A stretch of 42,092 bases of DNA from positions 1 through 42,092 of the forward strand of contig JAFEGU010000405.1 in the NCBI GenBank assembly GCA_018239725.1. Direction: 5' to 3'. Within the stretch, counting starts at the first letter, position 1, and each line of letters begins with the position of its first letter. The DNA comes from Verrucomicrobiota bacterium (GTDB lineage: Bacteria > Chlamydiota > Chlamydiia > Chlamydiales > Rhabdochlamydiaceae). The notes below the pieces were generated by a model. The model ran no database searches and was not told the DNA's origin. It worked only from the letters and a program-made list of their open reading frames with translations. A program made the position numbers and the translations under genes. This document shows positions 1-8,138 of the stretch, piece after piece.

Positions 1-2
1 CT

Positions 3-116
3 AGGGAGAAAATCAAACAAGTACAGGAATGGCTGAATGAAAGGCCTAGACAAACACTAGGATGGAAAACGCCAAAAGAAGTATTTTATAAACTCATTGG
101 TGCAACTGAAGTGTGA
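3..116 (+). pseudogene. C-terminal end of an IS30-family transposase (5' part outside window)
   Basis: An open frame runs from the window edge to a TGA at 114-116 and encodes 37 residues. They include NERPRQTLGWKTPKEVF, the very typical tail of IS30-family transposases (an 'N-x-RPR-x-TLG-x-KTP' block just after the catalytic Glu). Only the tail is visible, so whether the full gene is intact cannot be judged; it may be a complete element that continues upstream. No clear terminal inverted repeat could be assigned, but the hairpin-rich stretch that follows could contain the right end. Confidence 0.75.
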
Positions 117-168
117 CATGGCCCTCCTTGATGTCTTTCCTACATATAAATAAGGGAAATTTATTTTC

Positions 169-215
169 CCGCTGTGAATTTTAATTCAAAAATTCAGAGC
201 GGAAATAGCTCTGAA
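169..215. repeat. Two mutually exclusive hairpins sharing one arm
   Basis: Positions 169-182 pair with 189-202 (14 bp with one mismatch, loop AATTCA). The right arm of that hairpin, TTCAGAGC at 193-200, also pairs perfectly with GCTCTGAA at 208-215 around a 7-base loop. Only one structure can form at a time. The element lies between the transposase stop and the DUF2608-like gene. It may be part of the insertion-sequence end, a terminator or a leader switch; the sequence alone does not decide. The rest of 117-299 is AT-rich and shows no gene. Confidence 0.6.
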
Positions 216-299
216 AGAGAAAAAGTCATTTATCCGAAACAATTCGGAGTGTTCTGGAAAAATTGTTAGTAGTAAATTTTTAGATCCATTGAACGATAG

Positions 300-1181
300 A
301 TGCCCAGAGCATATAATTTTGTAAAATTTTTACAAAGGCGAGGGCTTATGAGCGTTACTGCTGCATCGAGTGTAACGTACTATGTTACAAACAATATTGA
401 GGATATTCGCAATGAAATTGAAGAGGGATGCGCTGTCTTTTTAGATCAAGACGACTCGCTGACCAACTCTCCTCTAATGATCGGCACTGGCGCAGGACGG
501 CAATACATGCGGGAGCACCTTTCAAAAGAATACGATTTAAAGGCTCCCGGAAACCCCCATGACATGATCACCTACCGGATCGCTTCTGAACTGCCGACAA
601 AGGCTGTCGAGCTAGCCCTTGCTCCGTTGATCAGCGATCTTCAAACGAATAATGTCGATGCCTTTTGTTTGACCTCAAGAGGCTCTAGTCGCTGGTATTC
701 GACCATCATCGAAAAGATCAATGAACTTTCTGAACGGCAACTGAATAGCATAGGGATCGATTTTTCCCGCACTAAAGTTCCTGAAGCCTTCAAAAAGTTG
801 GCGGCTTCTTTCTTTCATAATGGGATCTTTTTAACGGATGGAACAAAAAAAGCAGCATTCATCAAAGACCTCTTTTTGACAACAGGATACCGACCTTCTA
901 AAGTCATTTTTGGCGATGACAAAGAAGATGAGGTCAAGGCGATGAAGCTGATCCTGGACTCCATGGGAATTCGCAATGCGTGCTTTCATTACACTCGGGC
1001 TGCAAGCGACTGCAAAGGATTTGATCCTGTGGCTGCTGCAATCCAACTGAAAGCATTTTATGAGGGTGCAGCGATTCCAAGCGAAGAAGAGGCCAAAGCT
1101 CGAGCCAAAGAGATGGCCGTTTCTGATCCAAACGAATATTTCAAGCAAATCATCCGGACCTATTATCCACTCAAAGTCTAG
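300..1181 (+). CDS. DUF2608-like HAD-superfamily protein
   Basis: A 293-residue protein. VFLDQDDSL at about residues 46-54 looks like HAD motif I (DxDxT/S), and FGDDKEDEV at about 204-212 looks like the late acidic HAD motif. The order and spacing resemble DUF2608 (PF11019), a family I know from Chlamydiae, Legionella and Coxiella with no settled function; a phosphatase-like activity is only inferred. No signal peptide is visible, although many family members have one. The start is uncertain: ATG 300 has no good ribosome site, whereas ATG 348 (residue 17) follows a purine-rich AGGCGAGGG and may be the true start, giving 277 residues. The gene sits alone between an insertion-sequence remnant and the convergent CAT-like gene, only 8 bases away. 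Confidence 0.7.
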   Translation: MPRAYNFVKFLQRRGLMSVTAASSVTYYVTNNIEDIRNEIEEGCAVFLDQDDSLTNSPLMIGTGAGRQYMREHLSKEYDLKAPGNPHDMITYRIASELPTKAVELALAPLISDLQTNNVDAFCLTSRGSSRWYSTIIEKINELSERQLNSIGIDFSRTKVPEAFKKLAASFFHNGIFLTDGTKKAAFIKDLFLTTGYRPSKVIFGDDKEDEVKAMKLILDSMGIRNACFHYTRAASDCKGFDPVAAAIQLKAFYEGAAIPSEEEAKARAKEMAVSDPNEYFKQIIRTYYPLKV

Positions 1182-1189
1182 CGTCTAAT

Positions 1190-1840
1190 TTAGGTGTTCG
1201 GGAACAGGTTGTTCATTGCTTCTTGCAGTTCATTAATGAATCTTGCTGCATGAAAGCCATCGCAGACAGCATGATGCGCTTGAACAGCTAGAGGCAGCCA
1301 AATTTTGCCATTCTGTTCGAAATACTTGCCTGTGGTAAAAATCGGCAGAAGATAGTCTGTAACCTTTGGCAAATTCAAGTTAAAGCCCGTGAAGCTTATC
1401 CAAGGAATGCTCGAAATCGTAAAACTGTTCGGCGGCATATTCGGTTTTGCCATAAAACCTTGGACCTTCTCATAATTCTGAACGTCTGACAAATACCTGT
1501 TATAAAATTCAGAGAACGATGGAGTGTACTCGGTCCAAATATTCGTAAAGATCTCGCTATCTTTGTGCAAAATTGCATAGCAAGGATGGACAAGATCGAA
1601 AACGCCTACTTTTCCATTATCATGAAGAGCTGTTCGGAACTCTTCATGCTTATTGACGATCAAAGAAAGCAAATAGATCATCGTCGGATAGAGCTTGAAA
1701 TTGCGCTCTTTGATTTCTTTAAGAAGCCTAGTTAAGTCTAAATTGACTGTTATACTATAGGTGCATGTAATCCGATTGAGATAATGTTCAAAATACTCCT
1801 TGCGAGACCATGTGGAAACATCAATCTCCCTAAAGGACAT
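1190..1840 (-). CDS. Chloramphenicol acetyltransferase-like (type A CAT family) protein
   Basis: 216 residues, the normal length of classical (type A) CAT trimers, which transfer acetyl from acetyl-CoA to a hydroxyl. The C-terminal signature AHHAVCDGFHAARFINELQ is intact: the catalytic His is residue 190 and the structural Asp is 194. An upstream FTISSIPWISFTGFNLN block matches the substrate-pocket region around the conserved Ser. The N-terminus (IDVSTWSRKEYFEHY) is also typical. The ATG follows the dnaE TGA after one base, with a purine-rich GGGAGAA inside the end of dnaE, so it is very probably translated from the dnaE mRNA. Many chromosomal relatives have unknown natural substrates, so chloramphenicol resistance should not be assumed. 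Confidence 0.88.
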   Translation of the reverse strand: MSFREIDVSTWSRKEYFEHYLNRITCTYSITVNLDLTRLLKEIKERNFKLYPTMIYLLSLIVNKHEEFRTALHDNGKVGVFDLVHPCYAILHKDSEIFTNIWTEYTPSFSEFYNRYLSDVQNYEKVQGFMAKPNMPPNSFTISSIPWISFTGFNLNLPKVTDYLLPIFTTGKYFEQNGKIWLPLAVQAHHAVCDGFHAARFINELQEAMNNLFPNT

Positions 1841-1841
1841 G

Positions 1842-4800
1842 TCAATTCTCCCAATGCAACGCTTCTAAAGACTGGACACGGCGGATCTTTTCTTCAAGTT
1901 CAGAATGGTAATCGACTCCCCAACCCGCATCGATATGGATCGATCTTATGGTCTCTTTTTTCGTCATGAAAAGAAGATGGATCGGGATTTTGCCAGAGTG
2001 GGAACGGAAAGCTTTTTTTAATGAGAGGATATGGCTCATCCTGAGGTTATCGATATTCAATTTGATGGTTAGCTTTTGCGGGCCTTGCATCTTTGCCTCC
2101 TTTGGTTTTTCAACCTGAGCAGCCTTCGACTTCGCTTCGTTTCTTTTTTCTCTGAGTTCCGACATTCTGGCCTGGTTCTTGGCTCGATCGAATGCCTCAT
2201 CGCAAATGCGGATCATTTCCTCATCTGCCTTCGTGAGATCGTCAAGCCATCGGCATTGGAGCTTCAGCTCCCCTTCTTGCCGCTCCAACTGGATAACTGC
2301 ATACAGAAGCTGATTTTCAAGCAGCAGCAGCGCTTTTTCCTCATAGAGGTCTGGCCAAATCGGAAGCTCGAACCGATCAATCCCGTCGCTGATCGTTAAG
2401 ATTGCAAACTTCCTTTGGCTCTTCGCTGAAATCTTCACCGAGATTGCTTCAATGATGAATGCAACGCGGCAAACAGAGCCGTTAGGCAAGTTTTCTAGCT
2501 CCTTTAATGGAACGCAAGAGAGCCTTTGCAAGCTGGAACGGAAATCGTCAAGCGGATGTCCATTGAGGTAAAACCCGAGCAGCTCATATTCCCTCTTTAA
2601 GATTTTTTGCTTTGAAACTGGATCTTTGACTACAGGGGGAGTATGGAAGCTCTGTTCTTTCTCATTGTCGATCAAAGAGAATAAATTCATGATCCCCTTG
2701 GCGGCATCCTTCTGATCTTTAGCAGCGGCATCGAATATCGGATCGACACTGATGAGAAGAGCAGGGCGGCTCCAACCTGTGAAATCAAAACAACCTGCTT
2801 CGATCAAGTTCTCGATCACTTTTTTTCCGACCTTCCGCGTGTCGATCCGGCGCACAAAATCATAAAGGGATGCAAAAGGGCCTGCTTTTTCTCTTTCTTC
2901 AAGGATCGCCTCGACGACTCCTTCTCCAACTCCCTTGATCCCAGACATGGCAAAACGGATCCCGCGGTCTGTAGGGACGAACATTTTTCCAGATTCATTG
3001 ACATCGGGTGGTAAAATAGCAATTCCCATTGTCTGGCATTCGCGGATGACCTTAGTGACTTTAGAGAGATCATCCCGATCAGACGTCATTAATGCCGCCA
3101 TCCACTCAGACGGATAATTCGCTTTGAAATAGGCGGTGACATAGCTCAAGTAGCCATAGGCAGCAGCATGCGACTTGTTGAACCCGTAGGAGGCAAACTT
3201 TTCCACCTTGTCAAAAATGCGCATCGACGTCTGTTCATCGATCCCATTATTCAAGGCCCCCAAACGGAATTTTTCCCTCTGGCGGGACATTTCATCATGA
3301 TCTTTTTTCCCCATTGCACGCCGAAGGACATCGCCCTCGCCAAGCGTGTATCCTGCAAGGCGGCTTGCAATTTGCATGACCTGCTCTTGGTAGACCATAA
3401 TCCCATAGGTTTCCAGCAAAATATCTTCCATGAGCGGATGGTCGATCTCGATCGTCTCCCTCCCATGCTTCCTGTTGATAAAAGAGGGGATCATCTCCAT
3501 AGGGCCTGGCCGGTAGAGGGCCCCGACCGCAATGATCTCTTCAAATTTATCGATATGCAATTGCTTTGCCAAATCCTGCATGCCGGGAGATTCAAGTTGG
3601 AAGATCCCCATCGTTCTGCCCTGGTTGAGCAAATTGAACGTGGCCTGATCATCCAGCGGCAAATTCACCCAATCGATCTTCTTCCCATTTTTTTGCATGA
3701 CCGCATCGACTGCGTGCTGGATCGCGGTTAACGTCTTTAGTCCTAAAAAGTCGATCTTCAACATGCCGACAGCCTCGACAGGCTTCATCGAAAACTGGGT
3801 CACCGCCATATCGGAATCTTTAGCATTGCATACAGGGATATGATCGACGATCGAGTCTCCGCAAATGATCATGCCGGCCGCATGGATCCCCGTATTGCGG
3901 ACTGATCCTTCGAGTTTTTTTGCAAGATCGATCAACCTTTCCACTTCAGGATCGGATGTAGAGAGGCTCTTAAGCTCAGGATCGATTTCTAATGCCTTGT
4001 CTAAAGTCATTGTCGGATCTTCAGGAACCAACTTAGCGATCTCATTGACCCTGGCCAAAGGAATGCTCAATACGCGGCCCACATCTTTGATTGCCATTTT
4101 GGCCTTCATCGTGCCAAAAGTGATGATTTGAGCTACTTTTTCTTTCCCGTATTTGCCTAAAGTGTAATCGATCACTTCTGCCCTGCGATCCATGCAGATA
4201 TCGACATCAATATCAGGATAGGAAATCCTTTCAGGATTGATAAAGCGCTCAAAGAACAGATTGAAGCGGAGCGGCTCGATATCAGTAATTCCGATCAAGT
4301 AGAGGATGATTGATCCAGCCCCCGATCCCCTTCCAGGACCCATGGGAATCCCATTGCGCTTAGCCCAAGCAATAAAGTCCCACACGATCAGTAGATAATC
4401 TCCCATTCCCTTCGGCAAAATCACGCTGAGTTCATAGTCCAACCTCTCCCGAATGACCTCTAAAGGATCTTTTCCAGGATATTTTTCTTGGACCTTGAGC
4501 AGTCTCTCCGGCGTGTAGCGGCGAGGTATCCCTTCTTCACATAGTTGCCTTAAGAAGGCCTCTGCGGCCGCCTGCCTTTCTTCAAGTGTGAAGGAGGTGT
4601 TCTGCAGCGAAGGAGGGACAAATACAGGATAATATTTCGATTTAAGGTCGAACTCGAACTGGCATTTATTTGCTATTTCCTGCGTGTTTTCAACTGCTTC
4701 AGGAATATCGGCAAATAGAGCTTGTATCTGATCGGGAGATTTAAAATAGAGTTCATGAGTCTGGGTCACTTCCCTCTTGGGGTTGCGCACCCTTACTTTA

Positions 4801-5591
4801 GGATTTCCATAAGAATCCTTTTCCCATATCTCGCAAGGTTCTCCCGACTGGATATTCTGAAGAACTTCATGGGCTTTCCAATCATCTCTGTCAAGGTATC
4901 TGACGTCATTGGCAGCGACACATTTTATCCCCCGCTGCTTCGATAGCTCAATCAGCTTGGAGTTGATCTTTTTCTGGCCTGAAATATAATCAAGATGCCT
5001 CTGATAAAGCCAACTCTCCTGATCCATTTCATCTTTGCGAATGTCATCTGGATGCATCTCATGGCGCAAAAGCTCAAAGTAGTAGTCCTCTGCAAAAAGA
5101 GAATGAAACCAATCGATCTCTGCGAGCAATTCCCCTTCTTTATCCAAAACAATCCATTGGGAAACGCTAGAATAATAGGGGCCCGAAAGGCACACCAGTC
5201 CTTCTGCAGACTCTTTTAGCAAATCCTTATCGATGCGCGGCGTATAGTAAAATCCTTCAAGGTAGGCTAACGATGACAACCGACATAAGTTCTTATAGCC
5301 CTGCTGGTTCTTTGCGAGCAGGACGATTGGATAGCCGGAAAACAACCCTGGGATCCGCTTTTTCTCTAAGCGGGAACCGGGTGCTACATTGAGTTCGCAT
5401 CCGATGATCGGTTTGATTTTTTTGGCTTTGCACGCCTTGTAAAAATCGATAGCCCCGAACATGTTCCCAGAATCTGTTATTGCAAGAGAAGGCATTCCAA
5501 ATGATGCGGCTCTTTCGGCCAGCGCTTCGACTGATGCTGAGGAATCAAGAATTGAAAACTGAGAGTGGTTATGTAGAGAGATCCAGGTCAT
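1842..5591 (-). CDS. dnaE: DNA polymerase III alpha subunit
   Basis: The replicative polymerase of the chromosome, 1249 residues, close to the roughly 1240 of chlamydial DnaE. The N-terminal PHP domain starts at residue 4 (SLHNHSQFSILDSSAS) with further metal-site residues to about 230. The polymerase active site is PDIDVD at about 459-464, preceded by the GPGRGSGAGS nucleotide-binding loop at about 418-427. The third catalytic Asp lies in the KIDFLGLKTL block. A helix-hairpin-helix (GIKGVGEGVVEAIL) and an OB-fold (near VAFIIEAISVKI) follow, then a lysine-rich linker and a divergent tail. The ATG at 5591 has no strong ribosome site. It lies downstream of uhpC on the same strand, as in C. trachomatis, and is followed by the CAT-like gene. 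Confidence 0.98.
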   Translation of the reverse strand: MTWISLHNHSQFSILDSSASVEALAERAASFGMPSLAITDSGNMFGAIDFYKACKAKKIKPIIGCELNVAPGSRLEKKRIPGLFSGYPIVLLAKNQQGYKNLCRLSSLAYLEGFYYTPRIDKDLLKESAEGLVCLSGPYYSSVSQWIVLDKEGELLAEIDWFHSLFAEDYYFELLRHEMHPDDIRKDEMDQESWLYQRHLDYISGQKKINSKLIELSKQRGIKCVAANDVRYLDRDDWKAHEVLQNIQSGEPCEIWEKDSYGNPKVRVRNPKREVTQTHELYFKSPDQIQALFADIPEAVENTQEIANKCQFEFDLKSKYYPVFVPPSLQNTSFTLEERQAAAEAFLRQLCEEGIPRRYTPERLLKVQEKYPGKDPLEVIRERLDYELSVILPKGMGDYLLIVWDFIAWAKRNGIPMGPGRGSGAGSIILYLIGITDIEPLRFNLFFERFINPERISYPDIDVDICMDRRAEVIDYTLGKYGKEKVAQIITFGTMKAKMAIKDVGRVLSIPLARVNEIAKLVPEDPTMTLDKALEIDPELKSLSTSDPEVERLIDLAKKLEGSVRNTGIHAAGMIICGDSIVDHIPVCNAKDSDMAVTQFSMKPVEAVGMLKIDFLGLKTLTAIQHAVDAVMQKNGKKIDWVNLPLDDQATFNLLNQGRTMGIFQLESPGMQDLAKQLHIDKFEEIIAVGALYRPGPMEMIPSFINRKHGRETIEIDHPLMEDILLETYGIMVYQEQVMQIASRLAGYTLGEGDVLRRAMGKKDHDEMSRQREKFRLGALNNGIDEQTSMRIFDKVEKFASYGFNKSHAAAYGYLSYVTAYFKANYPSEWMAALMTSDRDDLSKVTKVIRECQTMGIAILPPDVNESGKMFVPTDRGIRFAMSGIKGVGEGVVEAILEEREKAGPFASLYDFVRRIDTRKVGKKVIENLIEAGCFDFTGWSRPALLISVDPIFDAAAKDQKDAAKGIMNLFSLIDNEKEQSFHTPPVVKDPVSKQKILKREYELLGFYLNGHPLDDFRSSLQRLSCVPLKELENLPNGSVCRVAFIIEAISVKISAKSQRKFAILTISDGIDRFELPIWPDLYEEKALLLLENQLLYAVIQLERQEGELKLQCRWLDDLTKADEEMIRICDEAFDRAKNQARMSELREKRNEAKSKAAQVEKPKEAKMQGPQKLTIKLNIDNLRMSHILSLKKAFRSHSGKIPIHLLFMTKKETIRSIHIDAGWGVDYHSELEEKIRRVQSLEALHWEN

Positions 5592-5711
5592 AAGATGGTT
5601 GTCGCTAAATGATGAACTGTGCCCATCTTACTAGATAAAGTGATGAATTATCCAGATAATTTATAAAGATAGATCTTGGTTCTTGTTCTTTCTAGGAATC
5701 TGCACCAAATG

Positions 5712-5751
5712 GCGCGAACCGACCAGAACAACTTCTTCGTCCAGTTCGCGC
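5712..5751 (-). other. Structured element between uhpC and dnaE
   Basis: GCGCGAAC at 5712-5719 is exactly complementary to GTTCGCGC at 5744-5751. Inside the 24-base loop a second small stem (AGAA/TTCT around GTTG on the reverse strand) can stack. It begins 11 bases after the uhpC stop. There is no U-run after it, so it could be a weak or Rho-aided terminator, an mRNA 3'-end stabiliser, or a processing site between uhpC and dnaE. Confidence 0.35.
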
Positions 5752-5761
5752 TTCTGTGCAA

Positions 5762-7138
5762 TTAAGTCTTGACGACTTCTGAAGGATCTTCCGATTTATT
5801 CACAGCAGGTTCTGCTGTGTATTTGGGGTTTGTCTTAATACGCCACAATGGAAGCAGCAGAAGGACTGCGATAGCTCCGCAAATGCATAAAGCTAGGAAA
5901 AAGCCGTACCATCCCCAAACTTCCGCTACCTTACTGATCGGATATCCTGCAGTAGCAGCACCCAAATAGGCCACCCAACCGGTAAACCCTGTTGCTGTTC
6001 CCGCAGCCTTTTTATGCGACAGCTCAGCTGCAGCCATGCCGATCAGCATTTGCGGACCGAAGATGAGGAATCCGATCACAAACATCATCAAATAATCCAG
6101 GAGGATCATCCCTTGAGGAACTAAATAGAGGCCTGCAACGGCAAAGATGACGCCCGCGCTAAACAAAACGTTAATAGGGCCTCTTCGCCCCTTGAAAATC
6201 CGATCTGATGCCCATCCTGCTGCAAGGCTTCCGCAAATTCCGCCCGCTTCGAACCAAAGAACACTCGCATTCGCCTTGATGAGGGAATACCCTTTGGTCT
6301 TCATTAAAAACAGAGCCCCGAAGTCATTGACAGCCTGACGGATGATGTACACGAAGAAATAGGAAATCGCTAAGATCCAAATATACTTATTGCTCAACAC
6401 ATGCTTGAATAGGATCTCTTTAACGGACAGCTCATGCTCCTCTTCCCGTTTTGCAGTGGGATAGTCATCCTTAAATTTTTCAATAGAGGGCAATCCTAGA
6501 GATTGAGGAGTATCGCGCAACCGGTTAATCAAAAACAATCCAACAACGATGCAAAGCACGCCAGGCACGTACATCGCAAACCGCCATCCCATATATTGTG
6601 CAAAAAAGCCGGCAATTAACGGTATCAACGCGCCGCCGACACTATGAGAAGTATTCCAGAAACCCCACCATGTCCCTCTCTCTTTTTGAGAGTACCAGTG
6701 AGTAAGGAGTCGGGCGCAAGGAGGCCAGCCCCACCCTTGAAACCATCCATTCAATCCCCAGAAAATTCCAAAGAAAATAATCGAGGAGGACATCCCGAAC
6801 AAAATGTTCAAAATTCCCGTTAAGATAAGGCCTATCGCCATAAAAAAGCGGGGGTTCGACCGGTCGGCCAGAACTCCGCTTAAGAATTTGCTCATCCCGT
6901 AAGTTATCGATAAAATGCTGCTCAATATCCCTAGATCGCTGATCTGAAGCCCTAAGTCTTGCATCAAGACCGGCATCGCAAATGTAAAACTCTTCCGGGT
7001 AAAGTAATAGAAAATGTATCCGACATACATCCCATAGAAAATCCTCAAGCGCCAGTATTTGTAGCGCTCTTTTACGACATCAGGATCCTGAATCTCAGGC
7101 GTATGAGGGGCGGGCTTGAAAAGATCGAATACACTCAC
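5762..7138 (-). CDS. uhpC: Hexose-phosphate:phosphate antiporter, OPA family (UhpC/UhpT-like)
   Basis: 458 residues with about 12 hydrophobic membrane segments, in the organophosphate:phosphate antiporter branch of the major facilitator superfamily. N-terminal RYKYWRLRIFYGMYVGYIFYYFTRKSF and the internal GLNGWFQGWGWPPCARLLTHWY are characteristic of the UhpT/UhpC/GlpT group. In chlamydiae this inner-membrane protein imports glucose 6-phosphate from the host cytosol in exchange for phosphate. The start is GTG at 7138 with a good AAGGAG six bases upstream. The gene is adjacent to dnaE on one side and the hisS region on the other, as in C. trachomatis (CT544). A near-consensus -35 lies about 65 bases upstream. 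Confidence 0.93.
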   Translation of the reverse strand: MSVFDLFKPAPHTPEIQDPDVVKERYKYWRLRIFYGMYVGYIFYYFTRKSFTFAMPVLMQDLGLQISDLGILSSILSITYGMSKFLSGVLADRSNPRFFMAIGLILTGILNILFGMSSSIIFFGIFWGLNGWFQGWGWPPCARLLTHWYSQKERGTWWGFWNTSHSVGGALIPLIAGFFAQYMGWRFAMYVPGVLCIVVGLFLINRLRDTPQSLGLPSIEKFKDDYPTAKREEEHELSVKEILFKHVLSNKYIWILAISYFFVYIIRQAVNDFGALFLMKTKGYSLIKANASVLWFEAGGICGSLAAGWASDRIFKGRRGPINVLFSAGVIFAVAGLYLVPQGMILLDYLMMFVIGFLIFGPQMLIGMAAAELSHKKAAGTATGFTGWVAYLGAATAGYPISKVAEVWGWYGFFLALCICGAIAVLLLLPLWRIKTNPKYTAEPAVNKSEDPSEVVKT

Positions 7139-7180
7139 GGAGCACTCCTTCCGCTTATAATTTTTCGAAACGAAGAAAAA

Positions 7181-7207
7181 ATTAAAGAGAAATTGGCCTT
7201 AAGTCAA
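7181..7207 (-). promoter_or_regulatory. Candidate promoter for uhpC-dnaE-CAT
   Basis: On the reverse strand TTGACT (7202-7207) and TTTAAT (7181-7186) form a sigma66-like pair, but the spacer is only 15 bases, shorter than optimal. The predicted leader to the uhpC GTG is about 35 bases. Confidence 0.4.
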
Positions 7208-7329
7208 TCAATTTCTACCCAAACAAGACCGATCGAACCAATCAACAGAGGGGCAAAAACTTGATTTATTATTGCGCCTTAGGCATTAAAGAAATTTTAT
7301 AGTCTTTAAGCCTCAAGAGCCAGCTTCTT

Positions 7330-7992
7330 ATGAACGATTTCCAAAAATTCGTCCATCGACGGGATCCGGCGCCGTACGAAGAAATCCGGATCAACCCTAT
7401 CGAAAAAGACAAACAAGGCAAAGAGGAACCTTATAAAGGTCTGCCCCCTTCAACTGCCAAGCCTCTTGTCTTCGGCTCTCTAGTCTCTTACTTTCAAAAG
7501 TTTCTTAATATTTTTTTTGGTAAAGGCAGATCACCTTTGCTGTTTTTCGATCAGCAACAGATGCTTGAAGATGTAGCTGCCTTTAAAAAGCTGCTGCAAA
7601 TACTCAGCGAGGACGATCAAAGCCACAACCCTGAATACACACAGCAATTGTCTGAATTATGGCATAATCTTCTTGATGATTGCAACTCCATCCTTGCCAC
7701 CTCTGATTCGGCACCTAAGAACTTAGCTAAATTAAAAGTTTTTGTTGATGAAATGTACCACTTCCCTCCCGGCGAAGACCATACTTTGGGGTATTATTTC
7801 ACCGAGTATGCTGGCAAAGACTGGATCCCGTTTCCTTTTATGGAAATCCTCCAGCAACTGCATGAAGAATGCGGAGACTCACCGCAAAAGGCAACGCTGA
7901 TCAAGTGGGTGGAGACGCTGAATGATATCCTAGCCGGCGCCGGCTATAAAGCCCCCACCGACAAGATCGATCTGCCCGACGACCCCACCTAA
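7330..7992 (+). CDS. Uncharacterised 220-residue protein between uhpC and hisS
   Basis: I do not recognise this protein. It is a soluble-looking polypeptide with a charged, proline-rich N-terminus (about residues 1-45), a short hydrophobic/aromatic patch around 46-72 (VFGSLVSYFQKFLNIFFG), then predicted helical, acidic sequence to the end (DDPT). There is no signal peptide, no convincing transmembrane helix and no cysteine-based motif; a peripheral membrane or secreted-effector role cannot be excluded. The reading frame is well used: codon usage resembles its neighbours and no frame competes on the other strand. It is transcribed divergently from uhpC and precedes the hisS promoter. I cannot assign a function. 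Confidence 0.75.
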   Translation: MNDFQKFVHRRDPAPYEEIRINPIEKDKQGKEEPYKGLPPSTAKPLVFGSLVSYFQKFLNIFFGKGRSPLLFFDQQQMLEDVAAFKKLLQILSEDDQSHNPEYTQQLSELWHNLLDDCNSILATSDSAPKNLAKLKVFVDEMYHFPPGEDHTLGYYFTEYAGKDWIPFPFMEILQQLHEECGDSPQKATLIKWVETLNDILAGAGYKAPTDKIDLPDDPT

Positions 7993-8059
7993 CAGATCCC
8001 TTCTTTACCTTATAGAATTAACAATCCAAACTTACGAGGATCAACACCTTTATTTGCAT

Positions 8060-8075
8060 CTCTAACTTATTAGAG
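8060..8075 (+). terminator. Short hairpin after the 7330 gene
   Basis: CTCTAA (8060-8065) and TTAGAG (8070-8075) form a 6-bp hairpin with a 4-base loop, followed by a broken T-rich stretch (GCTTTACTGTTTT). It is 67 bases after the stop of the uncharacterised gene and just before the hisS promoter. A weak terminator is plausible. Confidence 0.35.
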
Positions 8076-8077
8076 GC

Positions 8078-8106
8078 TTTACTGTTTTCCTAAGAGACCT
8101 TATAGT
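8078..8106 (+). promoter_or_regulatory. Candidate promoter of the hisS-aspS-mip operon
   Basis: TTTACT (8078-8083), a 17-base spacer, then TATAGT (8101-8106). Transcription would begin near 8113, giving a leader of about 26 bases before the hisS ATG. Confidence 0.55.
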
Positions 8107-8138
8107 TTCTATGTCATTGATTAAGATTTGGTCTGCAC

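Noticed and set aside
3168-3731. 187-residue open frame on the forward strand inside dnaE
   Set aside because: It is antisense to the conserved polymerase core of dnaE, has no recognisable domain and no ribosome site. It is a shadow of the real gene, like the other antisense frames within dnaE.
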